From a virus, in IMG/VR virus record IMGVR_UViG_3300017963_003073, positions 1 through 39,974 of that record: 39,974 bases of DNA. One strand, written 5' to 3'. Positions 7,518 through 15,284 of this stretch are shown one piece after another (position 1 is the stretch's first letter; each line of letters starts with the position of its first letter). The position numbers and the translations under genes were made by a program. The notes beneath the pieces were generated by a model, which saw only the letters and a program-made list of their open reading frames with translations, had not been told where the DNA came from and searched no databases.

Positions 7518-8096
7518 ATGCAATATGGCAGGGCCATGGTGGCATTCTTTTTGCCCCCACACGCAAGTGAACAACTAGACTCATTCAAGGAGCATTTTCC
7601 GCCAGGCTCTGAGGTAACACCAATACAGGATTATCATATCACTTTGGCCTATATGCCAGAGGTCAAGGACAAAGAGCTTTTGCGGGAAGTGGTCCGGGGT
7701 TTTGCACAGAACGAGCACCCCGTATCCGGACAAATAGGCGGGATCGGGCGTTTTGCCCACGATGAAAAGGGCACAAACCCATTTTATACGTCTTTTGATG
7801 CGCCGGTACTGCCAGGCTTCCGCCAAAGGCTAGTAAAGAAGCTTGGCCAATACGGTTTCACAGTTTCAAAGTTGCACGGGTTTATTCCACATTGCACCAT
7901 GGCCTACATCCCGGCCAACACTCACAACCCGGCGCTTGTTGTCCCTTACATCGGGGTGACCTTTGATTGTGTTTGGTTGGCGTGTGATGACGATCGGGAA
8001 AGATTTTCATTACTTGCCACTGAAACACAGCTAAAAAAAAGACTTGGAAGCGGGGCCAATGCCCTAAAGCAGGTACTTAGCCATGCCAATGCCTAA
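7518..8096 (+). CDS. 2H phosphoesterase (2'-5' RNA ligase-like)
   Basis: The ATG at 7518 with GGAGCAGG upstream gives 192 residues. Two HxT motifs define the 2H superfamily: DYHITLAY (residue about 39) and PHCTMAY (residue about 124). The surrounding strands are typical of the duplicated fold. Family members open 2',3'-cyclic phosphates or cleave 2'-5' linkages. Some phage 2H enzymes (Acb1 type) destroy cyclic-oligonucleotide signals of CBASS immunity; others are RNA-repair or NAD-related. Which applies cannot be told from sequence. Its position just after a terminator suggests partly independent expression, and its end overlaps the next gene by 14 nt. Confidence 0.8.
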   Translation: MQYGRAMVAFFLPPHASEQLDSFKEHFPPGSEVTPIQDYHITLAYMPEVKDKELLREVVRGFAQNEHPVSGQIGGIGRFAHDEKGTNPFYTSFDAPVLPGFRQRLVKKLGQYGFTVSKLHGFIPHCTMAYIPANTHNPALVVPYIGVTFDCVWLACDDDRERFSLLATETQLKKRLGSGANALKQVLSHANA

Positions 8097-8979
8097 CAAC
8101 AGGTGGTTAGCACGTGTTTACAACGTGATCAACGCTTTGGGCAATAACAACATAGGCGTGTTGATCCGGGGTGAATCAAATGGTGTCAATTATCCGATCA
8201 AGGTCGATCCTGAAGCGGGTGGAACCGGCTCCCTTGCTGTCAACATCCAAGATCAATATACAAGGCTTATCTTTTTACCGCTTCACTTGCATACGGGCAA
8301 CATTATAACCTTGACGGCTCCGGCTTCCGTTGGCGACTGGACGATCGACGTGGCCGCCGGTCACGGCTTGACCGGTGGGGAGCCAGTTGCAACCGGGAAG
8401 GCCAATAACTGGTACTATGGCTATGTGGTAAGCGTGGCCGGGAACACTTTAACGCTTGATCGTGTGATCAACTTTGCAATGGCGGCGGGTACCACGTTTG
8501 AAGAATTCACGGAAGATATGGCCATAAATGGATCGGTTACCCGGCAAGAGTTCCACGGCTATAGCGTGCCCGATCTAGACTTTGACATCACTGGCATGCA
8601 CATTAGCATTGTATGCCCCGGCCAACCGGATGATTCACTTTTTGGCGACATTGCCGCCCTGACTCGGGGTATCAGCTTGCGCCAGTACAAAGGCGATACC
8701 GGCGAATACGAGAACATGGGCACAGCACGAACCAATGGAATGATGGCTTTGTTCACAGGCGGCGATGTGGTTTATACCGACAAGGCCGGTGGGGGTGCTT
8801 GGGGTGTGCGCGTGCGGGCCAGTTGGACCAATACATGGGGCGTTACCGTCCGGCTACGTGGGAGCACGAGCGGAAGCTATACGCCAAACGGGCGGGATGA
8901 AATACACATGATCATTCAAGACAACTTGACGGCGCTTGATTCTATGCACATCTTGCTAGTTGGGCACGTGGTCCAATAG
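8083..8979 (+). CDS. Putative virion fibre/decoration protein A
   Basis: This is a 298-residue protein. The first 11 residues, MPMPNNRWLAR, are identical to those of the next gene, and both continue with a short helix (VYNVINAL, ILEVLNGL). The remainder is beta-rich, with Gly/Thr/Asn-rich strands and no catalytic motif. A common N-terminal peptide on otherwise different bodies fits a docking helix that attaches alternative proteins to one site on the virion. The specific family is not recognised. Confidence 0.55.
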   Translation: MPMPNNRWLARVYNVINALGNNNIGVLIRGESNGVNYPIKVDPEAGGTGSLAVNIQDQYTRLIFLPLHLHTGNIITLTAPASVGDWTIDVAAGHGLTGGEPVATGKANNWYYGYVVSVAGNTLTLDRVINFAMAAGTTFEEFTEDMAINGSVTRQEFHGYSVPDLDFDITGMHISIVCPGQPDDSLFGDIAALTRGISLRQYKGDTGEYENMGTARTNGMMALFTGGDVVYTDKAGGGAWGVRVRASWTNTWGVTVRLRGSTSGSYTPNGRDEIHMIIQDNLTALDSMHILLVGHVVQ

Positions 8980-8991
8980 GAGAGATTATCA

Positions 8992-9348
8992 ATGCCAATG
9001 CCAAACAACAGATGGTTGGCCAGAATCTTGGAAGTTTTGAACGGCTTGGCCGATGGGTCGATCTCAGTTGCTACTACAGGCGGTGGGGCCGGGGGCACGT
9101 TGCATGATGGGACCGGCTTGGCTCCAGCAGTGGCCGCACCCTTGACGGCTTCAGTAACGGTTACCACGGTGTTGGTCCAGGCCGATCCAGATAACACGGT
9201 TTCTGTCTTTGTGGGCAATGCCGCTTCTCAGTCAGTAGAGCTTGTACCAGGCCAGGGCGAAACGTTACCAGTCAATGATCCCAGTCTGATTTATATTCAA
9301 AGTGCAGGTGGAGCCGGGCGTGTGAACTGGCATGCGGTGGGAGCGTAA
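8992..9348 (+). CDS. Putative virion fibre/decoration protein B
   Basis: This is a 118-residue protein starting with the same MPMPNNRWLAR as its upstream neighbour. The ribosome site AGGAG is separated from the ATG by AGATTATCA, with TTATCA touching the start codon. The rest is a Gly-rich linker (TGGGAGG) and a small beta domain (VFVGNAASQSVELVPGQGETLPV) resembling a compact barrel or jelly-roll decoration domain. Function is inferred from context between neck and capsid genes. Confidence 0.55.
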   Translation: MPMPNNRWLARILEVLNGLADGSISVATTGGGAGGTLHDGTGLAPAVAAPLTASVTVTTVLVQADPDNTVSVFVGNAASQSVELVPGQGETLPVNDPSLIYIQSAGGAGRVNWHAVGA

Positions 9349-9350
9349 TC

Positions 9351-10034
9351 ATGGGCGGTTTGCAATTATTCCAAGTGCCAGGTGGGGCCGGGGGGTTACC
9401 GGCTAACCTTGTGGTAGAAACACCACCAACCGGGACCGGCACAACCACGATTGAGCAAGATGGCACGGCGCATTTTACAGGGGATGCCACAACGTGGCGT
9501 GATGAACTAGGGCCGCTATTAGGATCACGTCTTGAATCCCCAGGCTCTGATATTGTCCAAAATCTAGCCGAAGTGTCCATAACGTTCAAAGCATCGGCCA
9601 GGTATCCAACGGACTATCTTGCTTATTCGTTACAGATTAACCATGATTGGCTTGTGCAATCAGTTGTAGAGTTCCATGTACATTGGTGGCAAGAAGTTGC
9701 AGAATTAGCCAATTTTTTGATGGGTTACCGTTGGCAAGTCAATGGGTTGGCCAAAACCACAGCTTGGACATTGGTACCTTTGAGTAATCCGATTTTTACG
9801 TATCCGGGCGCACCTTTTACACTTAACCAGATATCGGACGGTATAGGCACGATTACGCCCCCTGTTGGAGCAACACTATCAGACATTTTTCAGGTGCACT
9901 TTTGGAGAGATTATACCAATGCTTCCGGTCTTTTTACAGGGGCTGAAACGTCTGGATTGGATATAGAAACTATGTCAGCGGATATGCACCGAAGATCAGA
10001 CACGCTTGGATCTAGGTTAGAATATGCAAAATGA
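9351..10034 (+). CDS. Putative virion beta-sandwich/fibre protein
   Basis: This is a 227-residue protein that begins 2 nt after the previous stop. The N-terminal third is Gly/Thr-rich and uses the GC-rich codons of its neighbours. From about 9550 the DNA turns AT-richer, and the protein becomes a beta-sandwich-like domain with a FHVHWWQ strand (residues about 106-112) and many aromatic residues. I associate this layout with head-fibre or receptor-contact proteins of phages. The composition change suggests the C-terminal domain was acquired separately. The last 11 nt overlap the protease gene. Confidence 0.5.
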   Translation: MGGLQLFQVPGGAGGLPANLVVETPPTGTGTTTIEQDGTAHFTGDATTWRDELGPLLGSRLESPGSDIVQNLAEVSITFKASARYPTDYLAYSLQINHDWLVQSVVEFHVHWWQEVAELANFLMGYRWQVNGLAKTTAWTLVPLSNPIFTYPGAPFTLNQISDGIGTITPPVGATLSDIFQVHFWRDYTNASGLFTGAETSGLDIETMSADMHRRSDTLGSRLEYAK

Positions 10035-11235
10035 TACTTTAGTTTTTTCAAACCCAACCGAAGCAGGGCTTGTTGTCTGGAAGGCAATGGGGGATCAATG
10101 GTATGCCGCCATTGTCTCAAAGGCGACAACGGATCGAGTGGGGGAACTGGTAACAGTTAAGGGAATGGACTTTGCGATCAAGGTTGCAGAGCGGCACAAT
10201 TATCATTCCGGGCTCTACATCGAACATGCGGTGCCATGGACACGCATAGGGCGATCGGTGCGCGAGATGCGAATTGGCAAGTTTTGGATCGAGATCGGAA
10301 AGTTTGACAAGAACCCACTTGCAAGACTAGCCTACAAGGCACTGCAAAAGGCCAAAAACGGCGCGATCAAGTTGAGCGTGGGCTTCTTAACGCCAGCAAA
10401 GCAACGGAAACTTGGCGTATATACAAAGTTGTTGAAGTTTGACACGAGTTTGGTCCTAAAACCGGCTCACCCAGAAACACACATTCTAGTGGGAGGTAAC
10501 AAAATGAGTGATCTAATGCAACGGGTCTTGAAACTGCTTGGCCCTGAGAATCAGGAAGAAGAAGAACAGGCCATGGCAATGCTCAAGGAGTTGTTCACCG
10601 GGTCAAAGTCCATGGACGGTGATCTTGCCTTGGTGGGGAAGGCCGGAAAGAAGAACGATGAAGACGACAAGGGCGGCTTCCCGGCATTCCTGAAGAAGGT
10701 CAAGGCGGAAGACAAGGAACTGTTTGGCATGCTGGAAAAGATGGCAGAAGCAGATCCTGAGAACGAAGCCTTGAAGAAGGCATGTGCAAGCATGAAGAAG
10801 CGCATGGGCGAATATCCGGTCATGGAAGAAAAGCAGGATCCGGACATGGAAGAGGAAGAGGAAGAGGAAATGGCCGCCAAGGCAAAGAGCGGTGAAGGGG
10901 TTGAAACTCTTCTTACCGCCGTGGCCGAGATCGTGGACGCCAGGCTTGCCCCAGTCACTGAAGCCCTTGCCGGATTATCAACCACGGCGGGCCAGGTCGT
11001 GGAATTGACCGAACGGGTCAAGAACTTGGAAGCAGGGGACCAGGCGGCGGAAGTTATTGCGGCTTTGGTCAAGCGATTGCCGGAAATGTCTTTTGCTCAG
11101 TCCACCCGGCCATCCGATGAAGCCGAAGACGTTGGCGACACGGCGGACTTGATCGAAGAGCTTCAGAAGCGCCTTGATTTTGGCGACGATGAACCACAGC
11201 ACCCACTAGCGCACTTTATTGGCGCGGGCGAATAG
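10024..11235 (+). CDS. HK97-type prohead protease with C-terminal scaffold
   Basis: This is a 403-residue protein. Residues about 20-150 fit the U35/S78 prohead protease pattern: DRVGELVTVKGM, a His in YIEHAVPW (about 68), GRSVREMRIGKFWIEIG, and a Ser in KLSVGFLTP (about 118). The His/Ser pair is the expected catalytic core. From residue 161 onward the protein is acidic, helical and low in hydrophobics (EEEEQAMAMLKEL, MEEEEEEEMAAK), which is typical of a scaffold. A strong internal start at residue 161 would release the scaffold alone. The protease would remove scaffold during capsid maturation. Confidence 0.85.
   Translation: MQNDTLVFSNPTEAGLVVWKAMGDQWYAAIVSKATTDRVGELVTVKGMDFAIKVAERHNYHSGLYIEHAVPWTRIGRSVREMRIGKFWIEIGKFDKNPLARLAYKALQKAKNGAIKLSVGFLTPAKQRKLGVYTKLLKFDTSLVLKPAHPETHILVGGNKMSDLMQRVLKLLGPENQEEEEQAMAMLKELFTGSKSMDGDLALVGKAGKKNDEDDKGGFPAFLKKVKAEDKELFGMLEKMAEADPENEALKKACASMKKRMGEYPVMEEKQDPDMEEEEEEEMAAKAKSGEGVETLLTAVAEIVDARLAPVTEALAGLSTTAGQVVELTERVKNLEAGDQAAEVIAALVKRLPEMSFAQSTRPSDEAEDVGDTADLIEELQKRLDFGDDEPQHPLAHFIGAGE
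10504..11235 (+). CDS. Nested in-frame scaffolding protein (internal start)
   Basis: Inside the protease-scaffold gene, GGGAGGTAACAAA precedes an in-frame ATG at 10504, the strongest kind of ribosome site in the window. The product would be 243 residues, MSDLMQRVL..., acidic and coiled-coil-like. The leader closely copies that of the major capsid gene (ACCCAGAAACACA ... GGAGGTAACAA). Lambda C/Nu3 is the classic precedent for a scaffold nested in a protease gene. Production of the short form is inferred. Confidence 0.65.
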   Translation: MSDLMQRVLKLLGPENQEEEEQAMAMLKELFTGSKSMDGDLALVGKAGKKNDEDDKGGFPAFLKKVKAEDKELFGMLEKMAEADPENEALKKACASMKKRMGEYPVMEEKQDPDMEEEEEEEMAAKAKSGEGVETLLTAVAEIVDARLAPVTEALAGLSTTAGQVVELTERVKNLEAGDQAAEVIAALVKRLPEMSFAQSTRPSDEAEDVGDTADLIEELQKRLDFGDDEPQHPLAHFIGAGE

Positions 11236-11298
11236 CCAACCCATTCCGGAGCCTTTTGGCAGGAATGAAACCCAGAAACACATTTTGGAGGTAACAAG

Positions 11299-12747
11299 AT
11301 GGATCAGAACACATTATCAATGCTTGTCCGGTTGGCTGAATCGGGCCAGTCTGAAACCCTACTGAACTTGTTGGGCAATGACATGGGCGGTGTGGCCGTG
11401 CGCCGGAAAGCACTCACCAACACCCTTTTGTATGGCAATGGTGGACTTTTCACCGTTTGTGCAGATGACAACTTGATCAACGCATCGGTGAACGATGACG
11501 GCATTTGCGCCGTTATTCCCTGGAAGCCCACCACGGCGGACGTGCGCCGCCAACCCGTGATCACGGCGATCGGGCACTTGGGTGGCTATGCTCAACCCAC
11601 CGATCAATGTGGCGATCCCCCCGTGTCTGATTGGCGCGGGTGCGAACTCGAATGGTGCATTGGCCGTATCCGTGGCCGATCCCCCGAGTATGACCGGCTG
11701 GATCTTGGCACCCGATGGTGTGAGAAATACCCGATCTTCCGCACCTTTGGCAGTCTGACCGTTGGCGGCCAAACGATCGCTCCCACCGGCACCCAGATCC
11801 AGAATGATGCAGAGTGGGGAGCCGTGGCCGCCGCCATTCAGGTCCGCCAGATTCTAGGCCGATGGATCTACACCGGTAACAGGGCCACGAACCGGAACAT
11901 GTTTGATGGGTTCCAGATTCTGATCAACACCGGTTATACCGATGTCCAGAGCCGGATCCCGTGCCCCGCCGTGGACTCCAAGATCGAAGACTTTGAAAGC
12001 GATTGTATCAGTGACGAAACGAGCGGCAAAAACATCTATGCCTACTTGGAAGCGGTTGTGCAACGGATCATCCAGAGGGCACGCCAGGCCGGTCTAGGCC
12101 GCCCGAAGGCTGAAGACATGGTGCTTGTCATGCGCACTGAGATGGCCGAAGCCCTGTATGAGTATTGGGCTTGCCAGATCGGGCCGTGCTCCACCACGCT
12201 CCCGGTAGCCGGAACTGCAACCAACCAAGTGCAGTTTGTTTCTTCCGACTGGGCACGCCAGTTTGCCGATGACCTACGCCGCCGTGAAGTGCTCTTGGTG
12301 CACGGTATGTACATCCCGGTTGTCACGGATGACTATATGCCATTCACCAACGGGGCAAGCGGAAACCAGAGAATCAGTGATATCTACATCTTGACGCTTC
12401 AGATCTCGGGGCTCCCCAACGTTTACGGCGAATTCCAAGATTTTAGGGCGGGCGTGGGCGACTCCATCACCGGCTTCCAGGAAGAGCTTTACGGTGGACA
12501 GCCAACCGATGAAGGCCGCTTTTACGTGTGGCAGGAACGGACCAACACTTGCTTTGACGTGCGCTTGGCGGTGAAACCACGCTTGGTTGTGGCTATGCCC
12601 TTCCTTTGTGGCCGGGTATCCAACGTTTGCGTGACGCCGCTTAACCCGCCGTTGTCCAGCTATCCGCCAGATGGTAGCCCGTACTATCCCGATGGTGGTG
12701 CTTACGATGCCACGTATGACGCCGGGGACTGCGTGTATAGCGAATAG
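11299..12747 (+). CDS. Major capsid protein, cysteine-rich
   Basis: This is a 482-residue protein placed directly after protease/scaffold, with an excellent ribosome site (GGAGGTAACAAG). The length, an N-terminal helix-rich segment and a beta-rich body fit an HK97-fold coat protein, although no single diagnostic motif exists. It contains about 14 Cys residues, including DQC...RGCELEWC, RWCEKY, WACQIGPC and a C-terminal GDCVYSE. That is unusual for cytoplasmically assembled coats and suggests disulfides or metal sites that lock the shell. The last 35 residues are Pro/Tyr/Asp-rich and look flexible. Translation is probably very high. Confidence 0.78.
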   Translation: MDQNTLSMLVRLAESGQSETLLNLLGNDMGGVAVRRKALTNTLLYGNGGLFTVCADDNLINASVNDDGICAVIPWKPTTADVRRQPVITAIGHLGGYAQPTDQCGDPPVSDWRGCELEWCIGRIRGRSPEYDRLDLGTRWCEKYPIFRTFGSLTVGGQTIAPTGTQIQNDAEWGAVAAAIQVRQILGRWIYTGNRATNRNMFDGFQILINTGYTDVQSRIPCPAVDSKIEDFESDCISDETSGKNIYAYLEAVVQRIIQRARQAGLGRPKAEDMVLVMRTEMAEALYEYWACQIGPCSTTLPVAGTATNQVQFVSSDWARQFADDLRRREVLLVHGMYIPVVTDDYMPFTNGASGNQRISDIYILTLQISGLPNVYGEFQDFRAGVGDSITGFQEELYGGQPTDEGRFYVWQERTNTCFDVRLAVKPRLVVAMPFLCGRVSNVCVTPLNPPLSSYPPDGSPYYPDGGAYDATYDAGDCVYSE

Positions 12748-12760
12748 AAGGGCGGCTTGA

Positions 12761-13609
12761 ATGAGCCGAAGTGATAGGGGAAGCCCAAAGCGGGCTTCCC
12801 CCACTGTGCACCTTGTGGGCAAGCGGGATCCGTGGATCTTGGGCAGGTATGCCGATATCTTGACCGGGCGGCTTGGTTGGTCAATTGGAGAACGTCCTAG
12901 AACGGACGTGGCCTTGAACCTCTTTTGGCCTTACTTGTCGATCATGGTCGGGAATCCGCTCCCACGGACCAAGAACGCCGCTTTTTTCACTCACTTGGAA
13001 GAAGCGGAAAGTGGCCGCACCCAGTCAAAAATAAACAGATGGCACAATGCGGCCAGGGCTGTGGATCTCAGGATCTGTATGACTGCCAAGTACCGGGAGA
13101 TCTTGGCTCCCCACGGGCCAACGGTGCACGTGCCGGTACCCATAGAAGAGCAATTCACACCCCGCAAGTTGCGGGTGGGCGTGGCCGGGAAGGTCTATGC
13201 CCTATCTCGCAAGGGTGAAGACTTGGTGCGCCGGTTGGTCGATACTGGAGAATTTGATGTGGTTGGGGCGGGCGAAGGATGGCCGTGCCCGACCAAGTTT
13301 TACAAGTGGGCGGATATGCCCAAGTTTTATCAATCACTTGATGTGTTTCTGGTTACGTCTGAAGTAGAAGGCGGGCCGGTAACGATGCTAGAGGCGCTTA
13401 GATGTGGCGTGCCGGTTGTGGCTCCGGCACATGTGGGAATGGTAGATGAATTCCAAGTGCCCACATACGAGCGGGGCGATTTTCAATCAATGCTTGCCCG
13501 GCTCCGGGTCTTCCAGTTGGGAAGAGTGAAGCGATACCAGAGCGTGGCCAATAGAACGGTGGAAAACTTTGCGCAAGCCTGTCAACAAGCCATCAAACGG
13601 GTATGCTAA
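12761..13609 (+). CDS. Glycosyltransferase, GT4-like
   Basis: This is a 282-residue protein. The C-terminal half contains FYQSLDVFLVTSEVEGGPVTMLEALRCGVPVVA (residues about 190-225). This carries the E-x7-E motif and the G-x-P-V-V-A strand of GT-B retaining enzymes, which bind nucleotide sugars. The N-terminal domain is short compared with cellular GT4 enzymes (usually 350-400 residues), as is common in phages. The start is uncertain: the ATG at 12761 lies upstream of a hairpin, and a GTG at 12806 would also preserve the domain. As the first gene after the capsid, it probably modifies a virion protein (inference). Confidence 0.75.
   Translation: MSRSDRGSPKRASPTVHLVGKRDPWILGRYADILTGRLGWSIGERPRTDVALNLFWPYLSIMVGNPLPRTKNAAFFTHLEEAESGRTQSKINRWHNAARAVDLRICMTAKYREILAPHGPTVHVPVPIEEQFTPRKLRVGVAGKVYALSRKGEDLVRRLVDTGEFDVVGAGEGWPCPTKFYKWADMPKFYQSLDVFLVTSEVEGGPVTMLEALRCGVPVVAPAHVGMVDEFQVPTYERGDFQSMLARLRVFQLGRVKRYQSVANRTVENFAQACQQAIKRVC
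12777..12801 (+). other. Strong hairpin after the capsid gene
   Basis: A 10-bp perfect stem (GGGGAAGCCC, GGGCTTCCCC) has a 5-nt loop and no U-tract. It lies at the start of the glycosyltransferase reading frame, about 30 nt after the capsid stop. It may act as an attenuator or mRNA 3'-end stabiliser, keeping capsid message levels above those of the downstream genes. Confidence 0.6.
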
Positions 13610-13619
13610 CATAGGCGCT

Positions 13620-14258
13620 ATGTTTGTGGCTTATGGCCAGAAGGCGATCCAGTGCTTCTATGATTGTGCGGACTCGCTCCGAGTGCATCACCCGGACATG
13701 CCTATAGTGGTGATCGGGGATCAATCGATCAACTTCCCAAACTGCATGTGCCTACAGGAGCCAAGTACCGATATCGGAGCCAGGAGCATCAAGACTCAGA
13801 TTTGGCGGTATGTGCCCGATGGTTGGACATATGCGCTATACATGGACGTTGACACGCTTGTGTTGAAACCGCTAGATCGCTTCTTGCAACCACTGCTTGA
13901 CGGTTGGGAACTGGTTATGGTCCGGGATGAATTGGCGGATGTAGTGGATCGGTGCCGACTCAAGAACAATGAAGAAAAGCAACACATCAAGAATGCCTTT
14001 GGCACCGGCGAACTAACCCAGTTTGCGGGCGGTTTGTTTTCTTGGCGCATATGTCCAACAGTGCAACGATTCTTTGAGACTTGGCATGCAGAGTGGGGCC
14101 GTTTCAGCTTCCGAGATCAAGGGGCTTTGGTGCGGGCTTTGGCGCTTACACCGGTCAAGCTTTGGCCACTCGGGTGGGCGGCCAATGCTTCCAATAGAGA
14201 GCATGCCCTTGAAGTGTGGCATATACATGGCAAGGCCAGAATGGCAGGTGCACAATGA
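13620..14258 (+). CDS. Glycosyltransferase, GT-A fold with DxD motif
   Basis: The ATG at 13620 follows the previous stop by 10 nt and gives 212 residues; a longer in-frame start overlaps the upstream gene. YALYMDVDTLVLKPLDRF (residues about 71-88) has the DxD metal/nucleotide-sugar motif. It is followed by FAGGLFSWRICP and FRDQGALVRAL, matching the layout of GT8-like or related GT-A enzymes. It sits directly beside a GT4 enzyme and two further modifying enzymes downstream, so these genes probably build one modification together. The TGA overlaps the next ATG. Confidence 0.72.
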   Translation: MFVAYGQKAIQCFYDCADSLRVHHPDMPIVVIGDQSINFPNCMCLQEPSTDIGARSIKTQIWRYVPDGWTYALYMDVDTLVLKPLDRFLQPLLDGWELVMVRDELADVVDRCRLKNNEEKQHIKNAFGTGELTQFAGGLFSWRICPTVQRFFETWHAEWGRFSFRDQGALVRALALTPVKLWPLGWAANASNREHALEVWHIHGKARMAGAQ

Positions 14259-15280
14259 CGGCTTGGCTACAAGCATGGATTATCAATCAAGATCCGGTTG
14301 CCCAGTTGGCCACGGCCGAAAAGGGCGGGCCAGGCTCTGGGAACTGGGGTCATGCAGGTGTGAAAGGCCAAAAGGGTGGATCGGCTCCCAAGTCCGGCAT
14401 GGGTGCGGCCATGTCTTTGCGTACCGGCAAGGATTGGGAAGATCGCCAGATGAAGGCCATAGAGGACGCTTACTTGGCCGATGCTGAAGAGAATTCCAAG
14501 AGGCTTTATCAATCTTCCGTCCAGTCTGGGCTTTTGAAGGACAAAAAGCAAAAGATGGATACCCTGAAGAGCTACAAAGCACTCAAAGAACTAGATCGGC
14601 ATAGCATGTATGAGCCGATGGATGACTATCCGGCTATGGCGGAAGCCCTTACCTATACCACTAGCCATGGCAGTTTGAAACAAGCAAGGGCCAACTTCCA
14701 AGAAACGGCGGATCTGATGGCAGATCCGAATAAAGAAGAATGGGAGTGGAAGGTGCACCGGGTGGATGCCATTACACGGGCCAGGGGTGAACGAGTGCCG
14801 GGCTTGAAAGAAAAGGCCAAGCCCAAACCCAAACCGGTCGAAACGGCCAAACCATCCGGGCCGGAAGCAAAGAAGATCTTGGAAGCCAAACGGGTCACAG
14901 ATGACTATTACATAAACCGCCCAGTGAGCCGGAGAACGATCGGGGGTGGGGTTACCCAAGAGTGGCAGAAGGTCAAGGCCAAACCGGTCAAAGTGGCGGG
15001 CTATGAGGATCAAGACTTCTTTATTCACCGGCCACTTGGTGAAGGGAAGAGCGGTTGGACTATCTCAGAAGGCCGCACTGGTACATCCCTTATTGTGCAA
15101 TACGGCGGCACCCAAAGAGAAGCTATAAGGAAGCTGACAAACACACTGGACAAAATAAAGAGTGCAGGGCGGACCACGCTCCAGAACCAGATCACTAGTG
15201 CCGTGAATCAGAGCGTAAGCAGGGGCGATCCTTTGCGATCGCCACGATACGGCGGCACAGGAAGAGAGTACAAGGGGTGA
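14255..15280 (+). CDS. Tagged paralog A with shared C-terminal domain
   Basis: The ATG at 14255 overlaps the preceding TGA; the product is 341 residues. The N terminus MTAWLQAWIINQDPV leads into the tag GGPGSGNWGHAGVKGQKGGS. A helical variable middle follows (residues about 60-200), then a Lys/Pro linker (EKAKPKPKPVETAKP). The C-terminal domain of about 110 residues reads VTDDYYINRPV ... EWQKVKAKPVKVAGYEDQDFFIHRPL ... GWTISEGRTG and is shared with the next gene. I do not recognise the domain. It resembles small beta domains attached to large polyvalent phage proteins. The same N-terminal tag occurs on the zincins at the left end. Confidence 0.65.
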   Translation: MTAWLQAWIINQDPVAQLATAEKGGPGSGNWGHAGVKGQKGGSAPKSGMGAAMSLRTGKDWEDRQMKAIEDAYLADAEENSKRLYQSSVQSGLLKDKKQKMDTLKSYKALKELDRHSMYEPMDDYPAMAEALTYTTSHGSLKQARANFQETADLMADPNKEEWEWKVHRVDAITRARGERVPGLKEKAKPKPKPVETAKPSGPEAKKILEAKRVTDDYYINRPVSRRTIGGGVTQEWQKVKAKPVKVAGYEDQDFFIHRPLGEGKSGWTISEGRTGTSLIVQYGGTQREAIRKLTNTLDKIKSAGRTTLQNQITSAVNQSVSRGDPLRSPRYGGTGREYKG

Positions 15281-15284
15281 AGCG

